Assembly: GCA_964608945.1 (NCBI GenBank)
Contig: CAZSQB010000010.1
Coordinates: 1-25,945, forward strand
Reading direction: 5' to 3'
DNA length: 25,945 nucleotides
Source: CAYWEP01 sp964608945
Lineage (GTDB): Bacteria; Patescibacteriota; Microgenomatia; Levybacterales; UBA12049
A program made the position numbers and the translations under genes. The notes beneath the pieces are model-generated. The model made no database searches. It saw only the letters and a list, made by a program, of their open reading frames with translations, and had not been told where the DNA came from. Shown here in pieces: positions 16,055 through 21,690 of the stretch. Within the stretch, counting starts at the first letter, position 1. Every line of letters starts with the position of its first letter.

Positions 16055-17434
16055 TTACGCTTTCCCGAGGTTTTCCAGGAATTCGTCGTTTGTTTCTGTC
16101 GCAGCCAGACGCTCAACCAAAATCTGCGTTCGTTCTTCGGGGTTGAGCATATCCACCATCCGACGCATTGTCACAATCCTCTTATATGCATCCTCTGACA
16201 AAAGCAGCTCTTCCTGGCGAGTGCCAGAGCGCTCTATATTAATTGATGGATAAATACGCCGTTCTGCAAGCCTTCTGTCCAAGTGAAGCTCCATGTTACC
16301 TGTGCCTTTGAATTCCTCATAGATCAAATCATCCATTCTCGAGCCTGTCTCAACGAGTGCAGTACCGATAATTGTCAGAGACCCGCCTTCGTTGCAATTT
16401 CTGGCTGCGCCGAAAAAGCGTTTGGCTGGCCAGAGTGCTGCCGGATCAAATCCTCCTGAAAGCGTTCTGCCACTTGGCGCGACTGACAAATTATACGCCC
16501 TTGCAAGTCGAGTAATAGAATCAAGCAGAATAATAACGTCTTTACCAATCTCCACCATGCGTTTGGCCCGATCAAGCGCAATCTCAGCGACGCGGGTTTG
16601 GTTTTCTGGTGGTTCATCAAAGTTTGAGGCAATGACTTCTCCCTTGACTGACTGGCTGATATCTGTCACTTCTTCTGGTCGTTCGCCAATGAGCGCTGCC
16701 ATCAAATGTGCTTTGGGAAAATTCTGGGCAATGCCTGCTGCGATTTCCTTAAGAATCGTCGTTTTTCCAGCCTTGGGGGGCGAGACAATCATACCTCGCT
16801 GGCCAAATCCAATAGGTGCAACAAGATCAATAATACGCGTTGATAACGGCTTTTTGCCAGTCGCGAGGACAACTTGTTTTTTTGGATAAATAGGCGTCAG
16901 GTCATCAAAATATGGTCTGCGAAGCGATTCGTCAGCTGGAATACCATTGACCTTCTCAACCTTGAGAAGACCAAAATAGCGCTCAGTGTCTTTTGGCGGA
17001 CGCGCCAGTCCTTCAATAAGATCGCCGCCACGAAGCAAGAAGCGACGTATTTGGGACTGGGAGATATAGATATCCCGTCCTGAGGGAAGAAATTTCGGGC
17101 GCAAGAAGCCGTGGCCTTCCGGCTGGACATCTAAATAACCCTGAACTGTCTCGGTAGGCGCGCTTTGCGCCATGCCAAATTGCTCGCCGTTGATCTGACG
17201 AGGCGGATAGCGTCTTTGCCCCGTACCAGACGGTACGTCCCTTTGCTGACTGTTTTCTCTTGGGGATTCTGTTGCTTGTGGCTCTGCAGCAACAACCGGA
17301 GCATCGGAAGGAGGCGTTACAACAGCTGACTCTACTACCTCGCCTGTCGGATCTATTTTTGCACGAACAAGCCGCTTTGCAGGTGGCTTACCGACAATAT
17401 CTGAGGCAGTTGAAGAAGATTTCTTTTGTACCAT
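16055..17434 (-). CDS. rho: transcription termination factor Rho
   Basis: 459 residues. The cold-shock-like RNA-binding domain is seen at about 97-175 (GYLDVQPEGHGFLRP ... DIYISQSQIRRFLLRGGD). The hexameric helicase domain follows with Walker A S-P-P-K-A-G-K-T (218-225), the GERPEEVTD segment, Walker B VIILLDSITRLARAYN (D305), GRTLSGGFDP, and the R-loop region KGTGNMELHLDR. Rho binds C-rich nascent RNA and translocates to release RNA polymerase. The canonical Rho_N helical subdomain is not evident; instead the first 95 residues are an Ala/Pro/Ser/Gln-rich, basic, probably disordered extension. The stop is in a Lys-Ala end typical of full length. TATCCT lies 12 nt before the ATG with a poor -35; no SD. 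Confidence 0.95.
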   Translation of the reverse strand: MVQKKSSSTASDIVGKPPAKRLVRAKIDPTGEVVESAVVTPPSDAPVVAAEPQATESPRENSQQRDVPSGTGQRRYPPRQINGEQFGMAQSAPTETVQGYLDVQPEGHGFLRPKFLPSGRDIYISQSQIRRFLLRGGDLIEGLARPPKDTERYFGLLKVEKVNGIPADESLRRPYFDDLTPIYPKKQVVLATGKKPLSTRIIDLVAPIGFGQRGMIVSPPKAGKTTILKEIAAGIAQNFPKAHLMAALIGERPEEVTDISQSVKGEVIASNFDEPPENQTRVAEIALDRAKRMVEIGKDVIILLDSITRLARAYNLSVAPSGRTLSGGFDPAALWPAKRFFGAARNCNEGGSLTIIGTALVETGSRMDDLIYEEFKGTGNMELHLDRRLAERRIYPSINIERSGTRQEELLLSEDAYKRIVTMRRMVDMLNPEERTQILVERLAATETNDEFLENLGKA

Positions 17435-17605
17435 AGAGTAGAAATTAGGATAAAAAAATCACAATTCGTTGATTAGTTAGCGTTTGGGTTTTAGAACATC
17501 TAGTTGGGAAAGCTACAAACGAAGGATTCTCGTAAACGTTAGTTGCCTGTATTACACCATACCCCTGCCTATTTTGTCAAGCCCCGACTTTTGCGGGGGC
17601 GCAGA

Positions 17606-17620
17606 CCCCGCTCAGCGGGG
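17606..17620. repeat. palindrome CCCCGCTCAGCGGGG
   Basis: CCCCGC-TCA-GCGGGG, between the divergent rho and DUF11-like genes. It resembles the palindrome at 10634-10648. The neighbouring GCGGGGGCGC adds further GC pairs. Confidence 0.5.
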
Positions 17621-17642
17621 TAAAGAGTAAACTGGATTTGGC

Positions 17643-17697
17643 TTGACAAAATCCTATAAGAGTGTTATCCTGCCACAATCGGTTTACACGATTGTGG
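17643..17697 (+). promoter_or_regulatory. promoter with palindrome at the transcript start
   Basis: TTGACA (17643-17648), 17-nt spacer, TATCCT (17666-17671). A 9-bp inverted repeat CCACAATCG-GTTTACA-CGATTGTGG (17673-17697) begins 1 nt after the -10 and covers the expected transcript start, so it may be an operator or a 5' hairpin. The start codon of the secreted protein is at 17714 without an SD. Confidence 0.6.
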
Positions 17698-17713
17698 CCG
17701 AGCACCTACGACT

Positions 17714-18508
17714 ATGAAATATCTATTCCTTGTTCTTCTGTCTATCCTGCTCCTTTCACTCACTATCCAAAAAGTAGACGCGCAAATCACCAATGGCTGT
17801 GATCTGATTTACGGAGGCGGTCAGACCTGCCAACAAACCGGTAATATCACCGTTGATAAGAAAATCAAACACCCTATAGAGAACCGTTTCCTTGACCAGC
17901 TGACAAGTGACGATCCCTCCTTTACTCCTGACCAGCAAATCACATTTACAATTGATGTCAAAAATACCGGCAGATCGACGATAAAGAATATCACGCTTGA
18001 GGATCTCTTCCCACCCCAGCTCATACGCTACGACGATACAGTCGGCAAATTTGATAACAAGACAAAAATACTTAACTACCCTATAGAAAAACTCAAAGGC
18101 AATGAGGCAAAGAAAATCACTTTGAAAGCCAGAGTCTTAAAAGCAGACCAATTCCCAAATAACAACGATCCTGTCTGTCTTCTTAACCAAGTACGAGCAT
18201 ATACCAGTAGAACCAAAAACAACCCAAGCCAGGACAATGTCCGCTTTTGCCTGGAAAAACAAGCTGCAGCCCAGCAGCCACAGCAAACCCCTTCGACAAG
18301 TCAAGGATCCCCGGGAGGGGGCTTAGGGCAAGCAAAGACCCCGACGCCGACCAAAACGCAGCTCCCTGACCAAACCAAAGGAGGCCTCCCAATAAAGCCT
18401 CAGCCAAATATCAGCAAGTCCCCAAAAACAGGACCTGAGGCATTAGCACTGATAGCCCTTCTCTCATCCGGTCTCGCAGGCCTCCTCCTCCGCAGAAAGA
18501 CGAAGTAA
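17714..18508 (+). CDS. secreted DUF11-like protein with SPKTG sorting-type tail
   Basis: 264 residues. Signal peptide (hydrophobic 3-18, likely cleavage VDA-Q24). Residues about 45-165 form one DUF11/isopeptide-type beta domain (PDQQITFTIDVKNTGRSTIK, ITLEDLFPPQL, the recurrent pattern of such surface repeats) with cysteines at the edges. A Gln/Pro/Thr-rich linker (about 185-235) leads to SPKTGPE at 236-242, a hydrophobic helix and the basic end RRKTK. That tail has the layout of an LPxTG-like sorting signal, with S replacing L, as I recall for many CPR proteins. The product is therefore expected to be attached to the cell surface. No sortase is in the window. It stands alone, divergent from rho. 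Confidence 0.78.
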   Translation: MKYLFLVLLSILLLSLTIQKVDAQITNGCDLIYGGGQTCQQTGNITVDKKIKHPIENRFLDQLTSDDPSFTPDQQITFTIDVKNTGRSTIKNITLEDLFPPQLIRYDDTVGKFDNKTKILNYPIEKLKGNEAKKITLKARVLKADQFPNNNDPVCLLNQVRAYTSRTKNNPSQDNVRFCLEKQAAAQQPQQTPSTSQGSPGGGLGQAKTPTPTKTQLPDQTKGGLPIKPQPNISKSPKTGPEALALIALLSSGLAGLLLRRKTK

Positions 18509-18571
18509 CCTCAAAATTCTCAAATGCTATTAAAATCCTATATTAAATACTTCCACAGAGGTAATAAAATA

Positions 18572-18600
18572 TTGACAAGTCTTATAGTTTATGTTATAGT
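18572..18600 (+). promoter_or_regulatory. strong sigma70-type promoter
   Basis: TTGACA (18572-18577), exactly 17 nt, TATAGT (18595-18600). It is the best promoter in the window by consensus and points into a short hairpin/terminator leader and then the GC-rich island. Confidence 0.7.
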
Positions 18601-18606
18601 ACTCCC

Positions 18607-18670
18607 CTATTCTGCCCGATAGCGACAAAGCGCCTTGGGCAGAAACCATATGCACAAGCGCTTTTTTTTG
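18607..18670 (+). ncRNA. short leader/small RNA with terminator and pseudoknot-capable pairing
   Basis: Hairpin B: AAAGCGC-(C)-TTG (18627-18637) pairs with CAAGCGCTTT (18555+100, i.e. 18655-18664), 10 bp with one bulged C, followed by more Ts to 18669, a convincing intrinsic terminator. Pairing A: TCTGCCC (18611-18617) with GGGCAGA (18637-18643), 7 bp, where the right arm lies in B's loop. A and B either exclude each other (antiterminator/terminator) or form an H-type pseudoknot, the fold used by some small riboswitches. With the promoter just upstream this yields a transcript of about 60 nt. It matches no riboswitch consensus I can recall. It could be a stand-alone small RNA or an attenuator for the genes downstream. 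Confidence 0.5.
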
Positions 18671-18814
18671 TTTGTCAATGTAATTGTAAACCACGTACCA
18701 CAAGGGTACATGGCAGGCCCTCTCTTAACTGCAGGTAAGCTCATTCTATTCCCATTCTTTTTTATTCTCTCAAGCCTTATTGTTGCTTTCGCGCTCAAGC
18801 GCAAGGCGGTCTAG
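18650..18814 (+). CDS. possible 54-residue one-helix membrane protein
   Basis: ATG at 18650 opens 54 codons ending TAG at 18812-18814. The product has a basic start (MHKRFF), a hydrophobic C-terminal helix (LILFPFFFILSSLIVAFAL, about 31-49) and a basic end KRKAV. Its start codon lies in the loop of the terminator hairpin described at 18607-18670, and the T-run encodes the RFFLF residues, so it would be made only by transcripts that read through. No SD is seen before either this ATG or the in-frame ATG at 18710. The topology fits the small membrane proteins in the island downstream, but base composition is more AT-rich. It may be a chance ORF. Confidence 0.35.
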   Translation: MHKRFFLFVNVIVNHVPQGYMAGPLLTAGKLILFPFFFILSSLIVAFALKRKAV

Positions 18815-19240
18815 GCTATCCTTGATTACGATTGGAGATCAGATTTACGCACTCACTAGCTCTGTTCCCCTATCGCAATAGCGAAATGGGATTGTATCCA
18901 AAGCTATTTTCGTGCCCAAAAGCGGGTACGCAAAGCAGCTTCGGAAGCACGTTAAAAAGATGGTACATAGGGTAAAAACTCAAAAGTCAAAAATCAAATG
19001 TCAAAAGTGACGTGGTTTTTGCTTTGAGAAATCTAACAGCAATAAATACGTTTCAGGTGCTGGGCAGCACGAACTGCATGCTTTCTGTTCAGGGCAGGAA
19101 CAGCTGGCCTCGGTTCGCGCTTCCCGGTACTTGGGACGAAATGTCTGCAACTTTGCAGGCAACCAAGTGGTTGTGTCTCAGAGGCCAACCAACCACGTCA
19201 AACGTGGTCAAATCGGGTAGCTTCCGAAAGGAGCACGGTC
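18815..19240. other. 426-bp hairpin-rich non-coding stretch, leader of the GC-rich island
   Basis: No supported ORF. Hairpins: CCC/GGG with TCGC-AATA-GCGA (18868-18890); CGTGCCC/GGGTACG (18911-18930); GTGCT-GGGC-AGCAC (19057-19070); CTGTTC/GAACAG (19085-19103); CTGCA-ACTT-TGCAG (19145-19158); CAACCA-AG-TGGTTG (19160-19173); ACCACGT-CAA-ACGTGGT (19192-19208); TTCC-GAAA-GGAG (19222-19233, holding the SD of the first island gene). An AT-rich repeat arm (TCAAAAGTCAAAAATCAAATG type) at 18975-19006 separates the two halves; GC content rises right after it. No clear promoter is visible near 19000. Confidence 0.5.
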
Positions 19241-19399
19241 ATGGAAAGGCGTAGGTTCGGCTTAGACTGGAATATTTTGTTACCGTTGTATTTAGCGACT
19301 TTTTTGATGCTAATCTTAGTTCTTGAGTTCGCGGACGTTCGTCCAAGACCTCTGCTTGCCACACCGGCAGCCACGCCAGTCGCAACGCCTTTTCGTTGA
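19241..19399 (+). CDS. island gene 1: 52-residue one-helix membrane protein
   Basis: 52 residues: a basic N-terminus MERRRFG, a hydrophobic helix (about 13-30, LLPLYLATFLMLILVLEF) and an Ala/Thr/Pro-rich tail (ATPAATPVATP). The positive-inside rule puts the tail outside. AAAGGAG at 19227-19233 lies 7 nt before the ATG, a textbook SD, and its GGAG is the 3' arm of a 4-bp hairpin with a GAAA tetraloop. The gene is followed by 158 nt of hairpins and then the exported protein. No homologue is recognised. The SD, the basic start and the helix make it more than a random ORF. Confidence 0.6.
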   Translation: MERRRFGLDWNILLPLYLATFLMLILVLEFADVRPRPLLATPAATPVATPFR

Positions 19400-19557
19400 G
19401 CGTTCTCAGGATCAACTCGAAAGAGTTCTGTCCATAGGCTGTAGGGTAGGTTTGCGCCTCCCCTATGGCCCGCGCGCTCGACAATCGTGTCGGGTGCAAG
19501 GAGTTTCGCGTTGAGGCTACGACCAATGGGTCGGGTCTCACTGGCAGGAGGCCAGCC
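19400..19557 (+). ncRNA. structured intergenic RNA between island genes 1 and 2
   Basis: Five consecutive hairpins in 158 nt: AACTC-GAAA-GAGTT with a GNRA loop (19414-19427); CCATAGG/CCTATGG with inner GGGTAGG/CCTCC pairing (19432-19468); CGACA-ATCG-TGTCG (19479-19492); CGACC-AATG-GGTCG (19520-19533); CTGGC-AGGAG-GCCAG (19541-19555), whose loop is the SD of the next gene. No ORF is present. Probably a structured part of the polycistronic message. Confidence 0.5.
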
Positions 19558-20232
19558 ATGCGCGCGCAGTTCATTTCTCTCGTCGTCCTAGTCGTCAGCT
19601 TCGTTCTGCCGCTCAGCTCGAGCGCGCAGGAGAGCACGCCCACGAACCCGGTGCACGTTACGGGCAAGTATCCACCGATCGCTGAAGAAGCGATTCTGTG
19701 GTGCGAACCGAACTGCGCCTATGAAGAGGTCGTTCCCTTTGTGAGGGCCGATCTTGTTGTTGACTTTGACCGAGCCTGGATCTTGCGTGTCGACAGCGCG
19801 GTGGACTTGGAGCTCCCGCAAGGGGTCTCCTATGCATTCTACCGCTACAATACGATTGAGGTCGGCACAGTCGGCATCACGGGCAACGGACAATTGAAGG
19901 GCGGATACATGGCTCTTGTGAGCCGTACGCCCCTTGTGGAGGTCCCGAGCCCCGCGATCGTGGCAACCCCATTCCTGAGCAGGCTCAACGAGGTGTGCGC
20001 CGCACAGGTGGAGGTCTGCCAAGGTGATGCGATCGAGTTCGCGCCGTATGGTGTGCGAACCTATTTCCTTGCGCCGTCGTGCGTATTCGACGTCACGGCC
20101 GACATGGTCTACGTCTTTCCTGGGTCAGGAGGCTGGATCATCGGTCAGGGACCGGGACGCTTGGACCGCTGCGACGTGACCTGGTGGTTCGCGGCACACG
20201 GCCCGAACACGGACCAGCCAGAGAGCGCCTGA
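19558..20232 (+). CDS. island gene 2: 224-residue exported protein with six cysteines, unknown family
   Basis: 224 residues. A clear signal peptide (MRAQFISLVVLVVSFVLPLS, likely cleavage SSA-Q24) and six cysteines in the mature part (49, 53, 147, 154, 175, 205) point to an exported, disulfide-bonded, beta-rich protein. It contains CEPNC (49-53), GNGQLKGGY and GSGGWIIGQGPGRLDRC. I recognise no domain. AGGAGG at 19546-19551 lies 6 nt before the ATG and sits in the loop of the hairpin 19541-19555; a longer in-frame start at 19465 (MARALDN) lacks an SD and is rejected. Codon choice is strongly G/C at third positions (GTC, CTG, GCG, AGC), unlike every gene outside the island. Confidence 0.75.
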   Translation: MRAQFISLVVLVVSFVLPLSSSAQESTPTNPVHVTGKYPPIAEEAILWCEPNCAYEEVVPFVRADLVVDFDRAWILRVDSAVDLELPQGVSYAFYRYNTIEVGTVGITGNGQLKGGYMALVSRTPLVEVPSPAIVATPFLSRLNEVCAAQVEVCQGDAIEFAPYGVRTYFLAPSCVFDVTADMVYVFPGSGGWIIGQGPGRLDRCDVTWWFAAHGPNTDQPESA

Positions 20233-20329
20233 CCATTTGCGGAGGGATATTCGGCGAGTGCCGTCTCCCTCATCACACGCTCGAGGGCATTTTGCCGCTT
20301 GAGCACGCTCTGAAAGGAGCGCCGGAGAA
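20233..20329 (+). other. hairpin-packed gap between island genes 2 and 3
   Basis: Three hairpins in 97 nt: GAGGGA/TCCCTC with inner CGGC-GAGT-GCCG (20242-20271); a 10-bp stem from CTCGAGGGCA to TGCCGCTTGAG with one bulge (20280-20303); CGCTC-TGAAAG-GAGCG (20306-20321), in which the SD of the next gene forms the loop end and 3' arm. Confidence 0.5.
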
Positions 20330-20491
20330 ATGCGCACACTATTAGGCATTCTGTTCGTGGAGTTAGGAGGATCGCTGATCCTTTTCCTGTTGGTGGCGAC
20401 GCTTATCGTTATTATGGTGAACAACCAAGAATTGGTTGTTCACCCGTGTCCGACGGTGAGTGTTTCGACTCCGGTCGTGCACAACCCGTAA
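20330..20491 (+). CDS. island gene 3: 53-residue one-helix membrane protein
   Basis: 53 residues: short start MRTLLG, a hydrophobic helix (about 4-30, with LILFLLVATLIVIMV) and a polar outer tail with Val/Ser/Thr/Pro and one cysteine (C40). AAAGGAG at 20313-20319 lies 10 nt before the ATG and is partly sequestered in the hairpin 20306-20321. It shares its layout (short N-terminus, one helix, Pro/Thr-bearing tail) with island gene 1, without clear sequence identity. Family unknown. Confidence 0.6.
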   Translation: MRTLLGILFVELGGSLILFLLVATLIVIMVNNQELVVHPCPTVSVSTPVVHNP

Positions 20492-20564
20492 GGGTTTCGT
20501 CAGGTCCGTGCGGAGCCTAGTGGTCGCCCTTCGGGTGACTGAATCCGTGCTCGGCGAGGTCACA

Positions 20565-20741
20565 ATGAGTGACGCAGCACGAGCAATCGTGACTGTGTGG
20601 GAGCAATACCCACCGCGTCGACCCCGCGCATCATTCGGCACTTGCCGTGTGACAGATGTTATCTGCTGGAGGGCAGATCGACATGATCGAGCGGCTCGAT
20701 TTCCTGGTTTGGTTGATCAAGCAAAAGGTCGACCCTTATAA
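20565..20741 (+). CDS. possible 58-residue ORF overlapping island gene 4
   Basis: ATG at 20565, GAGG 5 nt upstream, preceded by hairpin GTCGCCC-TTC-GGGTGAC (20523-20539). The product (MSDAARAIVTVWEQYPPRRP ...) is soluble and Arg-rich. Its last third overlaps island gene 4 in another frame and reads like a frame shadow, so only a weak case exists. The alternative is that 20492-20660 is another structured spacer. Confidence 0.22.
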   Translation: MSDAARAIVTVWEQYPPRRPRASFGTCRVTDVICWRADRHDRAARFPGLVDQAKGRPL

Positions 20742-20874
20742 GCCAGCAATTGGCTGGGGGTTGATTGCTAGCCTGGTCACTATCGCGTTTCTGTCGATGG
20801 CATTCCACGTCATCGAAAAGTGCGGGCACGGACCTGAGCTTCACAGGGTGCTGCAAAGCATCTTTGGAGGCTGA
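20683..20874 (+). CDS. island gene 4: 63-residue one-helix membrane protein
   Basis: 63 residues starting MIERLDFLVWLIKQKVDPYK, an amphipathic N-terminal segment, then a membrane helix (about 22-43, AIGWGLIASLVTIAFLSMAF) and a polar tail with C47. GGAGG at 20668-20672 ends 10 nt before the ATG and occupies the loop of ATCTGC-TGGAGG-GCAGAT (20661-20678); the start at 20656 would lie inside that hairpin and is rejected. The end of this gene contains the SD of island gene 5, so the two are probably translationally coupled. Both begin M-x-E-R-L, hinting at relatedness. Family unknown. Confidence 0.62.
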   Translation: MIERLDFLVWLIKQKVDPYKPAIGWGLIASLVTIAFLSMAFHVIEKCGHGPELHRVLQSIFGG

Positions 20875-20877
20875 GCC

Positions 20878-20988
20878 ATGCTCGAGCGACTACCCGACTG
20901 GGTATTCAAAGTGACTTGGGGGTTTGTCATCTTTCTGGCCTGCCTGTGCGGTTGGCTGTTGAGTGACTTACTCTCTTGTCTTTTCTAG
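20878..20988 (+). CDS. island gene 5: 36-residue membrane peptide
   Basis: 36 residues, MLERLPDWVFK then one hydrophobic helix (about 13-31) with two cysteines close together (C22, C24) and a third at C34. GGAGG at 20866-20870, inside the end of island gene 4, is 7 nt before the ATG and abuts hairpin CAAAG-CAT-CTTTG (20854-20866). The start is 3 nt after the preceding stop. Its size resembles small toxins, regulatory membrane peptides or bacteriocin-like peptides, none of which can be assigned. Confidence 0.55.
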   Translation: MLERLPDWVFKVTWGFVIFLACLCGWLLSDLLSCLF

Positions 20989-21091
20989 TCAACTGTTAGA
21001 AGCGGTTCGGAGCTTTGGTGCTCAATCTCCTCGTTAGTTTTGCTACGAGGAAAGAAGGGGCAACATATGCCAGGGCCGCTATTACGGAAAA
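20989..21091 (+). other. structured 3' region of the island
   Basis: Hairpins GAGC-TTTGGT-GCTC (21010-21023), CCTCGT/ACGAGG (21029-21050) and GGCA-ACATA-TGCC (21059-21071). An 11-codon ORF (21067-21102) with GGGG upstream ends in the terminator; too short to call. Confidence 0.4.
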
Positions 21092-21180
21092 GTCTCGGTT
21101 GAGATAAGGGTTGCTTACGCACGCGCGTTTGCAATTGGCCGCACTTGTGCGTCCACCCTTATCCCGCCAGAGATTTTTCT
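21092..21180 (+). terminator. long composite terminator ending the island
   Basis: TCTC at 21093 and GATAAGGG (21103-21110) pair with CCCTTATC (21156-21163) and GAGA near 21170, forming an interrupted stem of about 18 positions. Inside it ACGCAC (21117-21122) pairs with GTGCGT (21147-21152). A run of five Ts follows (21174-21178). The structure is longer than usual terminators and may also protect the 3' end. Confidence 0.6.
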
Positions 21181-21197
21181 TGAGCCCTATGTACCCC

Positions 21198-21245
21198 TTC
21201 TTCGCCCTTATGAAGTAATTCGTAATGGAGAAGAAGGGCGAAGAA
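21198..21245. repeat. 12-bp inverted repeat at the island/host junction
   Basis: TTCTTCGCCCTT (21198-21209) is exactly complementary to AAGGGCGAAGAA (21234-21245) with a 24-nt loop. No U-run follows on either strand. It sits between the island terminator and the AT-rich repeat arm. Confidence 0.55.
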
Positions 21246-21290
21246 ATTTCAAATAATTACCAATTTCAAATTTCAAATTTACAATTACTT
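21241..21290. repeat. AT-rich repeat arm on the 3' side of the S23 gene
   Basis: Iterated AATTTCAAAT words (TTTCAAATAATTACCAATTT then TTTCAAATTTCAAATTTACA). The arm is the approximate reverse complement of the arm at 21645-21690 and of the same type as the left arm at 7808. Confidence 0.55.
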
Positions 21291-21650
21291 CCTCTGCTTA
21301 TCATTAGCAGCTGCATTCTTAATAATTGTACTGACAATCGCTACGATCTCACTTCCTTCTTTTACCAAAGCATCTGCTTCTGCTGCAAACCTCGTATTTG
21401 TTTTTCCTATTAACCTCAACCAAAACACAGTCTCTTTCCCTTCTTTTCTGACGACGGTAAAACCGTGCATAAAATCTTTTTTTGTTAGCGCCCCATCAGC
21501 CTCTTGATCATTAGCGCCCATTGAGGTTACGGATCTTGTTATTTGTCCAATAATAATAAGGTTCGTTGGAGTCCGTGGGAGTTTATTTAGAAAGTTAATG
21601 ACTGCAACAATGAAGTTAAAAATTCTTTCGTGAATGTCATATGTCTTCAT
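21285..21650 (-). CDS. four-helix bundle protein, S23/IVP family
   Basis: 121 residues, the usual length of the family (S23 ribosomal-intervening-sequence protein, TIGR02436). The four helices are recognisable, with the typical opening YDIHERIFNFIVAVINFLNKLP, then IIGQITRSVTSMGANDQEADGA, KKDFMHGFTVVRKEGKETVFWLRL and the closing EGSEIVAIVSTIIKNA. Relatives are encoded in rRNA intervening sequences or scattered in genomes, and the DGR Avd protein shares the fold; cellular role is unknown. No rRNA or reverse transcriptase is in the window. The gene lies precisely between two inverted AT-rich repeat arms. No SD precedes the ATG at 21650. It is 35 nt downstream of the ATPase gene on the same strand. 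Confidence 0.85.
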   Translation of the reverse strand: MKTYDIHERIFNFIVAVINFLNKLPRTPTNLIIIGQITRSVTSMGANDQEADGALTKKDFMHGFTVVRKEGKETVFWLRLIGKTNTRFAAEADALVKEGSEIVAIVSTIIKNAAANDKQRK

Positions 21651-21690
21651 TTGATATTAGAAATTTGACATTTGAAATTTGAAATTCATC
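21645..21690. repeat. AT-rich repeat arm on the 5' side of the S23 gene
   Basis: TTTGATATTAGAAATTTGAC and TTTGAAATTTGAAATTCATC words, inverted relative to the arm at 21241-21290. It covers the S23 start codon and runs to the end of the ATPase gene. Confidence 0.55.

Noticed and set aside
18607..18670. Assignment of the leader to a known riboswitch class such as preQ1 or fluoride
   Set aside because: The pseudoknot layout is reminiscent, but the conserved core bases of those classes are not present as I recall them.
19012..19254. 80-residue ORF at the start of the GC-rich island
   Set aside because: GTG start without an SD; it runs through at least five hairpins and overlaps the SD and start of island gene 1 in another frame.
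20460..20741. 93-residue ORF between island genes 3 and 4
   Set aside because: Its start lies inside island gene 3 without an SD, and its end is a frame shadow of island gene 4. Only the shorter ATG at 20565 has any support, kept as a low-confidence feature.
20980..21071. Integron attC site after the small island genes
   Set aside because: A GTTAGAA word near 20995 and a CAAC nearby do not form the paired GTTRRRY/RYYYAAC architecture, and no integrase or other cassette boundary is seen.
19000..21185. Integrated or copied RNA-virus-like genome, suggested by dense hairpins and SD-led small ORFs
   Set aside because: No replicase, coat or maturation-like protein is recognisable, and a promoter and DNA-type terminator fit a normal bacterial operon better.
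21285..21650. Accessory protein (Avd) of a diversity-generating retroelement
   Set aside because: The fold is shared, but no reverse transcriptase, template repeat or variable repeat is visible nearby.
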